Below, piece after piece: positions 25,226 through 33,809 of a DNA stretch of 64,000 nt. The first letter of the stretch is position 1, and every line of letters begins with the position of its first letter. The notes beneath the pieces were generated by a model, which made no database searches, had not been told where the DNA came from, and worked only from the letters and a program-made list of their open reading frames with translations. A program made the translations under genes and the position numbers. The DNA is from Thalassospira lucentensis (GTDB taxonomy: Bacteria; Pseudomonadota; Alphaproteobacteria; Rhodospirillales; Thalassospiraceae): NCBI RefSeq assembly GCF_032921865.1, contig NZ_CP136684.1:1823501-1887500 (forward strand), read 5' to 3'.

Positions 25226-26851
25226 TTATTCGGCGGCTTTGACTTCGGCATTGCTGCGGATTGCAGCATCGCGAACATCGCTGTCGACATGTTCTTCGAA
25301 CTTAGTGAAGTTCTTTTCGAACAGGCTGGTCAGGTTTGCGGCGGCCTTGTCATAGGCAGCCTTGTCCGACCAGCTGTCGCGAGGGTTCAGGACTTCAGCA
25401 GGGATATCACCACAGGCGGTTGGATATGCCAGACCGAAATACGGATCGGTCGCGAAGTCGGCATTTTCGAGTTCGCCATTGAGTGCCGCGTTCAGAAGAC
25501 CGCGGGTATATGCGATCTTCATGCGCGAACCAACGCCATAGCCACCACCGGACCAGCCGGTATTAACCAGCCAGCAATTTGCCTGATGTTTTTCCATCAG
25601 TTCGCCAAGCAACTTGGCATAAACCGATGGATGACGTGGCATGAACGGCGCACCAAAGCATGCAGAGAATGCCGCAGTCGGTTCTTTGACACCTTTTTCG
25701 GTGCCAGCAACCTTTGCGGTATAACCCGACAGGAAATGATACATCGCTTGTGCCGAGGTCAGCTTGGCGATCGGCGGCAGAACGCCAAACGCATCACAGG
25801 TCAGCATGATGATGTTTTTCGGATGGCCGCCACGACCGTTCTCCGATGCATTCGGGATGAATTCGATCGGATAGCTGGAACGCGTGTTTTCGGTGTGACG
25901 TGCATCGTCGAGGTCAAGCTCGCGCGACTGCTTGTTCATCACAACGTTTTCCAGAACCGTTCCGAAGGTTTCGGTTGTGGCATAGATTTCCGGTTCGGCT
26001 TCTTTCGAAAGCTTGATTACCTTGGCGTAACAGCCGCCTTCGAAGTTGAAGACGCCGTCTTCGCCCCAGCCATGTTCATCGTCACCAATGAGCGTACGGG
26101 ATGCGTCGGCCGACAGGGTGGTTTTACCGGTGCCCGACAGGCCAAAGAAGATCGCGGTGTCGCCGTCCTTGCCCATATTGGCCGAACAATGCATCGGCAT
26201 AACGCCCTTGGCCGGTAGAATATGGTTAAGAACGGAGAAGATCGATTTCTTCATTTCGCCAGCATACCAGGTGCCGCCGATAATGACCATTTTGCGCTCG
26301 AAGGAAACAACGACGAATACTTCGGAACGGGTACCATCGACTTCCGGATCAGCCTGCAGGCCCGGGGCATGCAGAACGGTGAATTCCGGAGAAAAATCGC
26401 GCAGTTCTTCCTTTGCGGGCTGGATGAACATGTTGCGAGCGAACAGGTTGTGCCAAGCATTTTCGTTGATCACGCGAACCGGCAGGCGGAAACGCGGATC
26501 TGAACCGGCATAGCAGTCCTGAACAAACAGTTCGGTACCCTGGAAGTAAGCGCGCACTTTCTGGTACAGGCGCTCGAATACTTCCGGGCTGACCGGGCGG
26601 TTAACGTCGCCCCAGTCGATGTCGTTCTTGGTGCCTTCCTCTTCGACGATGAAACGGTCCTGCGGGGAACGGCCGGTATGTTCACCGGTCAGCGCAACAA
26701 ATGCGCCACCCTTGGCAATTTTGCCTTCCTGACGACGGATTGCATGTTCGTAGAGGCCGGCAGCGTCCAAATTCCAGTGAACGGCGCCAAGATTTTTGAG
26801 GCCATGGGTTTCAAGGCCTACACGGCTGACAACGGGTCCTGATTGCAGCAC
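25226..26851 (-). CDS. pckA: Phosphoenolpyruvate carboxykinase (ATP)
   Basis: This enzyme converts oxaloacetate plus ATP to phosphoenolpyruvate, the entry step of gluconeogenesis. It is 541 residues, the usual length. The P-loop kinase-1a motif is [14 protein letters not shown] (about 239-252). The kinase-2 and metal motif is [20 protein letters not shown]. The substrate-binding region is [40 protein letters not shown] and [20 protein letters not shown] are also diagnostic. The ATG at 26851 begins [13 protein letters not shown] palindrome (26991-27006) lies about 140 bp upstream. A 350-codon frame on the opposite strand is a shadow. Confidence 0.97.
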   Translation of the reverse strand: MLQSGPVVSRVGLETHGLKNLGAVHWNLDAAGLYEHAIRRQEGKIAKGGAFVALTGEHTGRSPQDRFIVEEEGTKNDIDWGDVNRPVSPEVFERLYQKVRAYFQGTELFVQDCYAGSDPRFRLPVRVINENAWHNLFARNMFIQPAKEELRDFSPEFTVLHAPGLQADPEVDGTRSEVFVVVSFERKMVIIGGTWYAGEMKKSIFSVLNHILPAKGVMPMHCSANMGKDGDTAIFFGLSGTGKTTLSADASRTLIGDDEHGWGEDGVFNFEGGCYAKVIKLSKEAEPEIYATTETFGTVLENVVMNKQSRELDLDDARHTENTRSSYPIEFIPNASENGRGGHPKNIIMLTCDAFGVLPPIAKLTSAQAMYHFLSGYTAKVAGTEKGVKEPTAAFSACFGAPFMPRHPSVYAKLLGELMEKHQANCWLVNTGWSGGGYGVGSRMKIAYTRGLLNAALNGELENADFATDPYFGLAYPTACGDIPAEVLNPRDSWSDKAAYDKAAANLTSLFEKNFTKFEEHVDSDVRDAAIRSNAEVKAAE

Positions 26852-26990
26852 GGATCTCTCCTGGTGGGAATTGAGTCTGGGGGTTAATAGTCAATTCTAC
26901 ACAATCGGCATGTGGGATGGCCGGTTGCGTCGCGACATATTGTTACAAAGGTGTCTTAAAAGCAACCTGTCCTTTGGCTCAATACCAAGG

Positions 26991-27006
26991 AAAACGTAGA
27001 CGTTTT
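26991..27006. promoter_or_regulatory. Palindrome upstream of pckA, candidate operator
   Basis: AAAACGT, two bases, then ACGTTTT: 7-bp arms, about 140 bp upstream of the pckA start. Size and A/T-flanked ACGT core would suit a LacI-type or similar repressor. Alphaproteobacterial pckA genes are known to be under LacI-family control in rhizobia, but no regulator gene is present here. Confidence 0.4.
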
Positions 27007-27020
27007 TGCGTTTGCGAAAA

Positions 27021-27039
27021 GTCACCTTTCGAAAGTGAC
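27021..27039 (-). terminator. Possible terminator after the HugZ-like gene
   Basis: On the minus strand GTCACTTTCGAAAGGTGAC forms a near-perfect hairpin with one bulge and is followed by TTTTCG. It lies about 23 nt beyond the stop of the gene at 27062. The T tract is short. Confidence 0.5.
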
Positions 27040-27061
27040 AATTAAATCTTCGTTGCCCAAA

Positions 27062-27835
27062 TCAGGTCATTTGACCGCGCGCTTTTTTACACATTTCGAC
27101 CAGAATATCGCGCGCATCGCCCGGACTGCGAATTGTTTTGGTGAAATCGACGCGCAAAGGACGGGAATCGGCAGAATTGCATTCCAAATCCATTCCATCA
27201 CAGTCAATCGCCACCATTTTCCACGAGTCATTTCTGTTCTGACCGGTGAAATGTTCGACAATGTCGGCTATGGCATCGGCATGGTCGGTATTCATATGTT
27301 CGATCACGTGGTCATGGCCCGTGATCAGCGACTGACAACCGTCGACAATGAACTGGTCGCCTTTCACTCGTCGCTGTTTGCCAAAACCGCCGACCCAGTA
27401 AACGGCTTCGACCGTGACATGATAAAAGCCGAAATCGGCGAAATCGGCATATTGGGCGGCATCGGGATGGTATTGCAGATAGCGCTGCCGGGTTTCGAGT
27501 GTGTGATCGGCAACTGTTCGGCCAAAGATCGTCAGTCTGGCGTTATCCGAATTGATCCTCTCGCTTTGTCTGGGATCGATATTACCGTCAGTAAACAGCA
27601 GGGACATTCGCGGATCACTTTGCAAATGACGGGTATGATCCGCCAGATCGGAAATCAGCAGGATGGGGCTGCCATCAATATGGGCGGCAGGAACGACCAT
27701 TGATGTTACCGGCCATCCATCGCCAACCTGTTTGTGATCGCAGGCGGTTGTGGCCATGACTGCATGTGCGGCACGTCGTGTCATACGCCGGAGTTCTGCT
27801 GCGGCATTTCCGTTGTGCTGTGCAATGTCCGACAT
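27062..27835 (-). CDS. HugZ-like flavin/heme-binding protein (PNPOx fold plus DUF2470)
   Basis: 257 residues. The N-terminal split-barrel (AAAELRRMTRRAAHAVMATT, GWPVTSMVVPAAHIDGSPIL, LLISDLADHTRHLQSDPRMS) is the pyridoxamine-phosphate-oxidase fold. The C-terminal domain opens VIEHMNTDHADAIADIVEHF, the DUF2470 signature found in HugZ-type heme utilisation or heme-oxygenase proteins. The ATG at 27835 has AAGGGG upstream; the longer frame from 27925 runs into the next gene. A role in heme breakdown or general flavin chemistry is possible. No heme uptake genes are nearby. Confidence 0.83.
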   Translation of the reverse strand: MSDIAQHNGNAAAELRRMTRRAAHAVMATTACDHKQVGDGWPVTSMVVPAAHIDGSPILLISDLADHTRHLQSDPRMSLLFTDGNIDPRQSERINSDNARLTIFGRTVADHTLETRQRYLQYHPDAAQYADFADFGFYHVTVEAVYWVGGFGKQRRVKGDQFIVDGCQSLITGHDHVIEHMNTDHADAIADIVEHFTGQNRNDSWKMVAIDCDGMDLECNSADSRPLRVDFTKTIRSPGDARDILVEMCKKARGQMT

Positions 27836-27911
27836 GCAGTGTGTCCCCTTGATGAACAGGGTTTTTATTTGGGGTTGGTTGTCGCCGTCCGCAATGTTTG
27901 GTCTGCCTTGA

Positions 27912-28118
27912 TTACAGGTTGCCATTTCCGGTCGTGATGAGCGGTGCGGTCGTGGTGGAAAGACGACGTTTGCGGATGGTTTCCAGCACCCGTTTTTTAC
28001 TGCCGTCGCTCATGCCCATCCATGCACCAATTTCGTCGCTCGTACGAAAGCATCCGGTGCAGTAGCCAGCGGCGGGGTCAAGAACGCAAACGCCAATACA
28101 GGGGGATTTGACAGGCAT
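27912..28118 (-). CDS. DUF1289-family small cysteine protein
   Basis: 68 residues. The family motif SPCIGVCVLDPAAGYCTGC places four cysteines for a likely metal or Fe-S site, followed by RTSDEIGAWMGMSDGSKKRV. The function is not established; members occur widely in proteobacteria. It is co-directional with the HugZ-like gene, 76 nt upstream of that start. Confidence 0.88.
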   Translation of the reverse strand: MPVKSPCIGVCVLDPAAGYCTGCFRTSDEIGAWMGMSDGSKKRVLETIRKRRLSTTTAPLITTGNGNL

Positions 28119-28165
28119 GATTTTCCAAATCTGGTAACGAGATTGATTGTGTGCATAGAAAACAC

Positions 28166-28207
28166 AAAGCCCGCCAGGATCAAGAGGGTAATAATCCGGC
28201 GGGCTTT
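28166..28207 (-). terminator. Hairpin terminator after csbD-like gene
   Basis: Complementary arms AAAGCCCGCC and GGCGGGCTTT enclose an inner GGAT/ATCC pairing. On the minus strand the stem is followed by TTTGTGTTTTC. It lies about 34 nt past the CsbD stop. Confidence 0.72.
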
Positions 28208-28240
28208 AGTAATGTGTGGTAATTTCGGGACGTGAACGTC

Positions 28241-28438
28241 CTAGAGGCGGTCAAACCAATTGCGGACCTGCCGGTCGGCCTCTTCGCGTTTAACGCCGTA
28301 GGCTTCCTGAACCAGCCCAACCAGTTTTTCCTGCTGGCCTTCAATCTGATCAAGGTCATCATCGGTGAGACGGCCCCACTCGCGTTTGACGTGACCACGC
28401 ATCTGTTTCCAGCGGCCTTCGATTTGGTCCCAATTCAT
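28241..28438 (-). CDS. CsbD-family stress protein
   Basis: 65 residues: MNWDQIEGRWKQMRGHVKRE, LTDDDLDQIEGQQEKLVGLV, EAYGVKREEADRQVRNWFD. This is the full CsbD domain. Family members are small, abundant, hydrophilic proteins induced by general stress; the molecular role is unknown. A strong AGGAG lies nine bases before the ATG. It is divergent from the SpoU methyltransferase across 266 bp. That spacer contains no other gene, and I found no clear promoter in it. Confidence 0.92.
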   Translation of the reverse strand: MNWDQIEGRWKQMRGHVKREWGRLTDDDLDQIEGQQEKLVGLVQEAYGVKREEADRQVRNWFDRL

Positions 28439-28704
28439 CAGGTATTCTCCTGTTTCTTTCGGGTTGTTTGCTCGTTTGGTTCGGAAATTTTATTTGCGTG
28501 CCGATGACATGCTTCTCTTCCGGCTGTTTGGTCATAAAACGGTTCGGAGTGTTTTTTGTTCCAAGATACCCGAATTGCTTCCTCTGCCAGGACAGGGTTG
28601 CGGCCCGCTGACTTGCCATATTCGCCTGTCAGGGGTATAGCCGAGCCAGTTTTTTCATTGGAGTGTGTGTGAGCGCACCATCGGCGTGCAGCACGGAGGA
28701 CAAT

Positions 28705-29319
28705 ATGCGCGGATATTTCGGGATCGGGATCGAGGGGGCCAGCAAGCCTTTTAACGTGGGCACGCTTTTTCGTTCCGCTCATGCGTTTGGTGCCAGCTTT
28801 GCCTTTACTGTTGATGCGGATTTCCGTGATGAACGGGCCAATGTGGCCGACACATCACGTGCATCCGAGCAGATGCCCTACTACCACTTCCCCGATCACG
28901 ATCATCTGTTTCTGCCTGATGGGTGCCGGATGGTTGGTGTTGAGCTGACACCGGATGCAATTGAACTACCAAGTTTCAAGCATCCGTCGCGCGCGGCTTA
29001 TATCCTTGGTCCGGAACGTGGCAACCTGTCACAGGAAATGCAGGATCAGTGTGATTTCATCATCAAAATTCCGATGAGCTTCTGCGTGAATGTCGCGATC
29101 GCCGCCAATATTGTCATGTATGACCGGCTGATCAGCCTTGGCCGTTTTGCCCCGCGCCCGGTTCGTGCCGGTGCCCCGACCGAACCAAAACCGGAAGCCT
29201 TTTATGGCGGCTGGATTTCGCGCACGCGTGACAAACGCAAAGCCGATCCTGAAAAGTTCCGTCAAGCCCCGCCGCCGGATTACAGCGTGATAGACGGAAC
29301 GCTGGATGACGACGATTAA
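28705..29319 (+). CDS. SpoU/TrmH-family RNA 2'-O-methyltransferase
   Basis: 204 residues. Motif 1 is GIEGASKPFNVGTLFRSAHA. Motif 2, the trefoil-knot SAM site, is AAYILGPERGNLSQEM. Motif 3 is IPMSFCVNVAIAANIVMYDR, with an unusual CVN in place of the common SLN. The CGGAGGA ribosome-binding site precedes the ATG at 28705. The substrate (tRNA or rRNA position) cannot be told from sequence. A basic C-terminal tail follows the knot. Confidence 0.86.
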   Translation: MRGYFGIGIEGASKPFNVGTLFRSAHAFGASFAFTVDADFRDERANVADTSRASEQMPYYHFPDHDHLFLPDGCRMVGVELTPDAIELPSFKHPSRAAYILGPERGNLSQEMQDQCDFIIKIPMSFCVNVAIAANIVMYDRLISLGRFAPRPVRAGAPTEPKPEAFYGGWISRTRDKRKADPEKFRQAPPPDYSVIDGTLDDDD

Positions 29320-29333
29320 GGTATGAAAATGAA

Positions 29334-29366
29334 GCAACGGCCGCGAGGGAGGAGCGCGGCCGTTGC
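29334..29366. terminator. Hairpin between the converging SpoU and trpE(G) genes
   Basis: GCAACGGCCGCG and CGCGGCCGTTGC form a perfect 12-bp stem with a 9-nt loop. On the minus strand it is followed by TTCATTTTC, so it best serves trpE(G), whose stop is about 80 nt away. It could end both transcripts. Confidence 0.7.
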
Positions 29367-29447
29367 GGTTTCCTGACCCGGTTTCATCGACAGGGGGAGG
29401 TCGATGGCAGGGGGCATGGGTCAGGCAATCGGGTTCACTATGTCGTT

Positions 29448-31688
29448 TCAGGCAACCATTATCGCCGTTTCATCTCGCTCATCCCCGTCATCAGCGTCGG
29501 AAATTTCGGCCTTTTCAGGGAAAATTCCGAGCGGATTGCGCAGCAGGTTGGCAATCATTCGCATCCCGACATCACCCTGCAGGGTCAGCAGGCTTTCGGG
29601 ATGGAACTGTACCGCGCTGATCGGAAGGCTTTGATGGCGTATACCCATCACCACACCGTCATTGCTGCGCGCGGTGACTTTAAGATCAGTCGGCAGGCTT
29701 GCCAGATCGGCAAATAGCGAATGATAGCGACCGACGACAATTTCATCGGGCAGGCCTTCAAACAGCGGATCAGACGGGTCCAGTTTCACCTTAGACGGTT
29801 TGCCATGCATCGGTGTGTCGAGTTGACCAAGTGATCCCCCGAAAAATTCGACAATTCCCTGTAAACCAAGGCAAACACCAAAGACCGGAAGCCCAGCGGC
29901 AAGGGCACGCTCGATGCTTTGGCGAAGCCCGTAATCATCGGGGCGTCCCGGCCCCGGGGACAGGAACACCAGATCGGGTTTGAAATCGTCAAACGCCTCA
30001 TCGGGGAAACCGGGGCGCAGGGTCAGGGTTTCTGCACCGGTTGCACGGATATAGCTGGCAAGGTTTTGAACAAAACTGTCTTCGTGGTCGATCAGAAGCA
30101 CGCGTTTACCAACGCCCGAAATGGTCGGATCAATGGTGGCTTCGTCTTTGGCATCGCGGGTGACGGCATCAATCATGGCCGATGCCTTCAAGACGGTTTC
30201 GGCTTCTTCTGCGGCAGATTCACTATCAAACAGCAATGTTGCACCCGCGCGAACTTCGGCGACACCCTGTTTGAGGCGCACGGTGCGCAATGTAAGGCCG
30301 GTATTCAGATCGCCATTGCACAGAACCGCGCCAATGGCCCCGCCATACCATGCACGCGGACTGCGTTCGACGGTTTCAATATGCTTCATGGCGGCCCGTT
30401 TGGGGGCACCGGTTACGGTAACCGCCCAGCAATGTGTCAGGAAAGCATCAAGTGCATCAAAGCCTTCGCGAAGGCGGCCTTCGACGTGATCGACCGTGTG
30501 GATCAGGCGGGAATACATTTCGATCTGGCGACGGCCAAGAATACGGATGCTTTCGGGTTTGCAGACGCGTGCCTTGTCGTTGCGATCAACATCGGTGCAC
30601 ATTGTTAGTTCGGATTCTTCCTTGGCCGAATTCAGAAGGGTACGGATATTTTCCGCATCTTCAATCGCGTCGCGACCGCGCGCGATGGTCCCCGAAATCG
30701 GGCAGGTTTCAATACGCTGACCGGTAACGCGGACATACATTTCCGGCGATGCGCCGATCAGGTGTTCACCGTCCCCCAGATTGATCAGAAAACCATAGGG
30801 TGCGGGATTGCGGCGTTTAAGGCGGCGGAAGATTTCCGATGGGGCCGTTTTGCATTCGGTCCGGAACACACGGCTTGGCACGACTTCAAACAGCTCTCCG
30901 CGGGCAAATCGTGGCTTGGTTTCATCGACGACGGCGGCGTATTCGCCGTCTTTCATGTCGTTTTCGACGATGCCGTTTGCACCATGTGATGGTGGGTGAT
31001 CTTGGGCAATGCGGTCGAGCCCGACGGTGCTGTGGCCATCTGGCGCAATGAATTCATATTCAAAAAGGGTGGCGACCTTGGATGCGTGGTCGACCGTGAT
31101 CATTTGGTCGGGCAGGTAAAGATGGACGTCTTTATGATCGCTGCTGCGGTCCTGAGTTAGTGATACCTGCTCAAAATGAAGAGCGATGTCGTAGCCAAAG
31201 GCACCGTATAGGCCCAAACGCTCCTCGCCTTTGTGGGCAAACAGATCGCGAATGGCCCGGACAACAGAAAACAGGCTGGGCTGTTGACTGCGTTCTTCTT
31301 CGGGGAACCATGCAGCCGCTTTGCCGACATAGCCGTAAAGTCCGTCATCGCCCCTGGTCAGGCCTTCGATATGGGCATGACCTGTAAGGGCATGTTCAAT
31401 CATGGGCAAAAGCACCCGGCCGCGATCATTGAGTACACGGATCGCAAAGCCGCGTTCGCGTCCGGTAATTTCCAGCGGTGGTTTGGCAAAGCCCATGTCC
31501 CAGCGCGAGTAACGACCCGGAAACTCGTAGCTGGACGACAGCAAAACACCCTTGGTTCGATCAAGCGCGTCGATCAGGCTTTCAGTGGCATTTTCATAGG
31601 TGATTTCTGTCTGGCGGCGAATGACGGCGATGCCGCCATCGGTGGTATATCGATATTCGCTACTGATTTCAGAAGTCGGGCTGGTCAC
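29448..31688 (-). CDS. trpE(G): Anthranilate synthase, fused TrpE-TrpG
   Basis: 746 residues. It makes anthranilate from chorismate and glutamine, the first step of tryptophan synthesis. The TrpE half (about 1-530) has the feedback-site segment LLSSSYEFPGRYSRWDMGFA and the chorismate-binding motifs GDGEHLIGASPEMYVRV, PISGTIARGRDAIEDAEN and TVTGAPKRAAMKHIETVE. The TrpG half (about 540-730) has the glutaminase nucleophile in VFGVCLGLQGIVEFF and the His-Glu pair in AVQFHPESLLTLQGD. The GTG at 31688, with CGGAG eight bases upstream, is a better start than the frame's first TTG. A leader peptide and attenuator lie just upstream. Confidence 0.95.
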   Translation of the reverse strand: MTSPTSEISSEYRYTTDGGIAVIRRQTEITYENATESLIDALDRTKGVLLSSSYEFPGRYSRWDMGFAKPPLEITGRERGFAIRVLNDRGRVLLPMIEHALTGHAHIEGLTRGDDGLYGYVGKAAAWFPEEERSQQPSLFSVVRAIRDLFAHKGEERLGLYGAFGYDIALHFEQVSLTQDRSSDHKDVHLYLPDQMITVDHASKVATLFEYEFIAPDGHSTVGLDRIAQDHPPSHGANGIVENDMKDGEYAAVVDETKPRFARGELFEVVPSRVFRTECKTAPSEIFRRLKRRNPAPYGFLINLGDGEHLIGASPEMYVRVTGQRIETCPISGTIARGRDAIEDAENIRTLLNSAKEESELTMCTDVDRNDKARVCKPESIRILGRRQIEMYSRLIHTVDHVEGRLREGFDALDAFLTHCWAVTVTGAPKRAAMKHIETVERSPRAWYGGAIGAVLCNGDLNTGLTLRTVRLKQGVAEVRAGATLLFDSESAAEEAETVLKASAMIDAVTRDAKDEATIDPTISGVGKRVLLIDHEDSFVQNLASYIRATGAETLTLRPGFPDEAFDDFKPDLVFLSPGPGRPDDYGLRQSIERALAAGLPVFGVCLGLQGIVEFFGGSLGQLDTPMHGKPSKVKLDPSDPLFEGLPDEIVVGRYHSLFADLASLPTDLKVTARSNDGVVMGIRHQSLPISAVQFHPESLLTLQGDVGMRMIANLLRNPLGIFPEKAEISDADDGDERDETAIMVA

Positions 31689-31769
31689 GTCAAATACTCC
31701 GTTTGCGGGGCGCTGCCGCAGGAGCAATGTGACTTTTCAGCAAGTAGGGAGAAGGTCTGAAAACACAAA

Positions 31770-31792
31770 GCCGCCTGCGAAGATCAGGCGGC
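31770..31792 (-). terminator. trp attenuator terminator hairpin
   Basis: On the minus strand GCCGCCTG, a 7-nt loop, CAGGCGGC, then TTTGTGTTTTC. It lies between the trpL stop (31827) and the trpE(G) start (31688). The segment after the Trp codons (GGGCGGCC, about 31817-31824) can pair with GGCCGCC in the 5' arm, giving a mutually exclusive antiterminator. This is the classical 2:3 versus 3:4 arrangement. Confidence 0.85.
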
Positions 31793-31826
31793 CGGTTGTT
31801 TCAGGGCATGATAATTGGCCGCCCGC

Positions 31827-31871
31827 TTATGCGGACCACCACCAACGATTGGAAATAAGGATCGGGTTCAT
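31827..31871 (-). CDS. trpL: trp leader peptide with three consecutive Trp codons
   Basis: A 14-codon frame reads MNPILISNRWWWSA and stops at TAA. The three tandem TGG codons and the position, upstream of an intrinsic terminator and trpE(G), are the hallmark of transcription attenuation. The rhizobial trpE(G) leader peptide has the same WWW arrangement near its end. An in-frame ATG five codons earlier (31886) is possible. However, the predicted transcript starts near it, so the ATG at 31871 is preferred. No strong ribosome-binding site is visible. Confidence 0.85.
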   Translation of the reverse strand: MNPILISNRWWWSA

Positions 31872-31893
31872 GCCGTGTGTTTTCATGCGTCAA

Positions 31894-31922
31894 ACTATGA
31901 TCAGCGATCCGGCGGGCGTCAA
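31894..31922 (-). promoter_or_regulatory. Predicted trpL-trpE(G) promoter
   Basis: On the minus strand TTGACG (-35, 31917-31922), a 17-bp spacer, then CATAGT (-10, 31894-31899). Transcription would start about 15-20 nt before the trpL ATG at 31871. It lies within the 68 bp between the K+ channel stop and the leader peptide. Confidence 0.65.
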
Positions 31923-31939
31923 GCATTTTGATCAGATGA

Positions 31940-32911
31940 TCATTCGCCCGGTTCGGAAACCTCAAAACGCAGCGGTTTGTGGCAATGTGGGCAGGACAAA
32001 AGATCGTCTTCGTGATCGTGATGAATGTCGCGGATATCGGAAATGATTGACTGGGCTTGCTCATCACTGATGCCAAGTTCGTCCTGATGGGATCGCAACC
32101 TTCTTCGCACGGCCTCGGTCAGGCGTTTTCCCGAAAGCTGATGGGCGGCTTGTTGGCGATATGCATCTTCGCGGCGGCGCAGTTCACTGGAAAAGGCCGA
32201 TGCCAGAATACCGGCGGGCACCGCGACGATGCCGATACCCGTCAGTGAAATCAGACTTGCGATGACTTTGCCCAATGCTGTGATCGGTACGACATCACCG
32301 TAACCGACGGTGGCAAGTGTGATGACGCTCCAGTAAAGGGCACTGGGCAGGTTGCCAAATGCGTCAGGTTGGGCTTCGTGTTCCGCAAGATAGATGGCGC
32401 CTGCACTGAAAACCAGCATGCAGGCCAACGCTGCGCTTGCGGCACCAAAGATACCCATCTGCTGACGAAACACCATTAGCATCAGCTCAAGCCCGGTGGA
32501 GTAACGGGTGAATTTCAAAAGCCGAAGCAGACGGACAATGCGGATGAACCGGAGATCAATCGACGTGAAAAACAGCAAGAAGACTGGCAGGATTGCGATC
32601 AGATCAACCATTGCCATCGGTCGCAGCATATAGCGTAACCGGCCCCATTTTCCGGAAAATTCCGGGTTGTCGGGTGCGGACCAGACACGCAAGCCGTATT
32701 CGATGGTGAAAATGGTGGTGCAGATCAGTTCGATGACCAGAAACAGGACGAAAAACTGTTCAGCCAGTTCATGAACGGTGTCGAGAATGACACAGACAAC
32801 ATTGATCACGATCAGGGAAGCAAGGATCAGATGTATGGTCAATGACAGCCGCGATTGGCGATCAACCCCATGCAGCAAATTCTGAACCTTTGATCGAAGC
32901 GTTCTTTCCAT
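31940..32911 (-). CDS. Voltage-gated-type potassium channel with C-terminal CxxC tail
   Basis: 323 residues. S1 to S4 are visible: IHLILASLIVINVVCVILDT, FFVLFLVIELICTTIFTIEY, MVDLIAILPVFLLFFTSI, and the Arg-rich S4 LRFIRIVRLLRLLKFTRYS. The pore helix and filter is ALYWSVITLATVGYGDVVP, followed by S6 IASLISLTGIGIVAVPAGIL. The cytosolic tail is coiled-coil-like and ends SCPHCHKPLRF, which looks like half of a zinc ribbon. A K+-selective tetrameric channel is the likely product. Its gene lies between trpF and trpE(G) without an evident link to them. Confidence 0.9.
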   Translation of the reverse strand: MERTLRSKVQNLLHGVDRQSRLSLTIHLILASLIVINVVCVILDTVHELAEQFFVLFLVIELICTTIFTIEYGLRVWSAPDNPEFSGKWGRLRYMLRPMAMVDLIAILPVFLLFFTSIDLRFIRIVRLLRLLKFTRYSTGLELMLMVFRQQMGIFGAASAALACMLVFSAGAIYLAEHEAQPDAFGNLPSALYWSVITLATVGYGDVVPITALGKVIASLISLTGIGIVAVPAGILASAFSSELRRREDAYRQQAAHQLSGKRLTEAVRRRLRSHQDELGISDEQAQSIISDIRDIHHDHEDDLLSCPHCHKPLRFEVSEPGE

Positions 32912-33020
32912 TTGACCCCATATGCTACCGGGGCCAGAAAGACTGCCCGCAATCGCTCGATGATTGCCGGTATCGCTTCAGAAATGGTTAAAGAAGATGC
33001 TGATCTGGAGCCGCAGGGCG

Positions 33021-33665
33021 TTAGTAACCCTTTGCCGCACGAATGAAATCGGCAATTTTGCGCGCGTCTTTCACGCCTTTGGTTTTTTCAACACCAGACG
33101 ATACATCGACCCACGGGGCACCGGATATACGGACCGCGTCGGTGACATTGTCAGGATCAAGTCCACCGGCCAGCATCCAGTTGCTTTTGAAGCTGCGCCC
33201 GGTAAGAAGACTCCAGTCAAAACTAACGGCATTGCCTCCGGGCAAGTTGCTGTCTTTGGGCGGTTTGGCATCAAAAAGCAGGAAATCGGCGACGCCATCG
33301 AAGTTTGCCGCAGCAGCATCAATATCATCGGATGTGCTTACCGAAACGGCTTTCATGACGCGCAAACCGAATTTTTCTTTTACTTCCGCAACCCGTTCCG
33401 GGCTTTCCTTGCCATGCATCTGGATCATATCAAGGCGACCGGCCTTGATCGCATTTTCAAGGGCCTCGTCACCGGCTTCAACAAACAGGCCGACTTTAAG
33501 GATGCTGTCAGGGACACGCTCGGTCAGCGTGGTGGCACCGTTAAGTGATATGTGCCTCGGGCTTGGCGGGAAAAAGACATAACCCAACGCATCAGCACCG
33601 GCACTCATCGCGGCCATTGCGGCGTCTTCGCTGTTGATTCCACAGATTTTGACCATGCAGCTCAT
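33021..33665 (-). CDS. trpF: Phosphoribosylanthranilate isomerase
   Basis: 214 residues. It converts phosphoribosylanthranilate to CdRP in tryptophan synthesis. The TIM-barrel motifs are VKICGINSEDAAMAAMSAGA (catalytic Cys in KICG), ALGYVFFPPSPRHIS, VGLFVEAGDEALENAIKAGR and IQMHGKESPE. The catalytic Asp is in FLLFDAKPP, and the phosphate loops are WMLAGGLDPDNVTDAVR and WVDVSSGVEKTKGVKD. The ATG at 33665 has AGGA upstream; MVKICG at 33656 is possible. Unlike in many relatives, trpB and trpA do not follow it here. Confidence 0.96.
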   Translation of the reverse strand: MSCMVKICGINSEDAAMAAMSAGADALGYVFFPPSPRHISLNGATTLTERVPDSILKVGLFVEAGDEALENAIKAGRLDMIQMHGKESPERVAEVKEKFGLRVMKAVSVSTSDDIDAAAANFDGVADFLLFDAKPPKDSNLPGGNAVSFDWSLLTGRSFKSNWMLAGGLDPDNVTDAVRISGAPWVDVSSGVEKTKGVKDARKIADFIRAAKGY

Positions 33666-33809
33666 CGGGGTGTCCTGTCTTGTAGCCAATTCAAACTTCC
33701 GTCCAAGTCATTTGGTCCTAGCAGAAAGTGATGTGGACCAACAGGATATTTACGAATTTGCGTGGCTTTACACTGGCGAGATGGCGGTTGCTGCGCTATT
33801 TTCCCGGCC

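Noticed and set aside
25166..26218. 350-codon plus-strand frame opposite pckA
   Set aside because: It runs through the pckA terminator and is antisense to a complete PEP carboxykinase.
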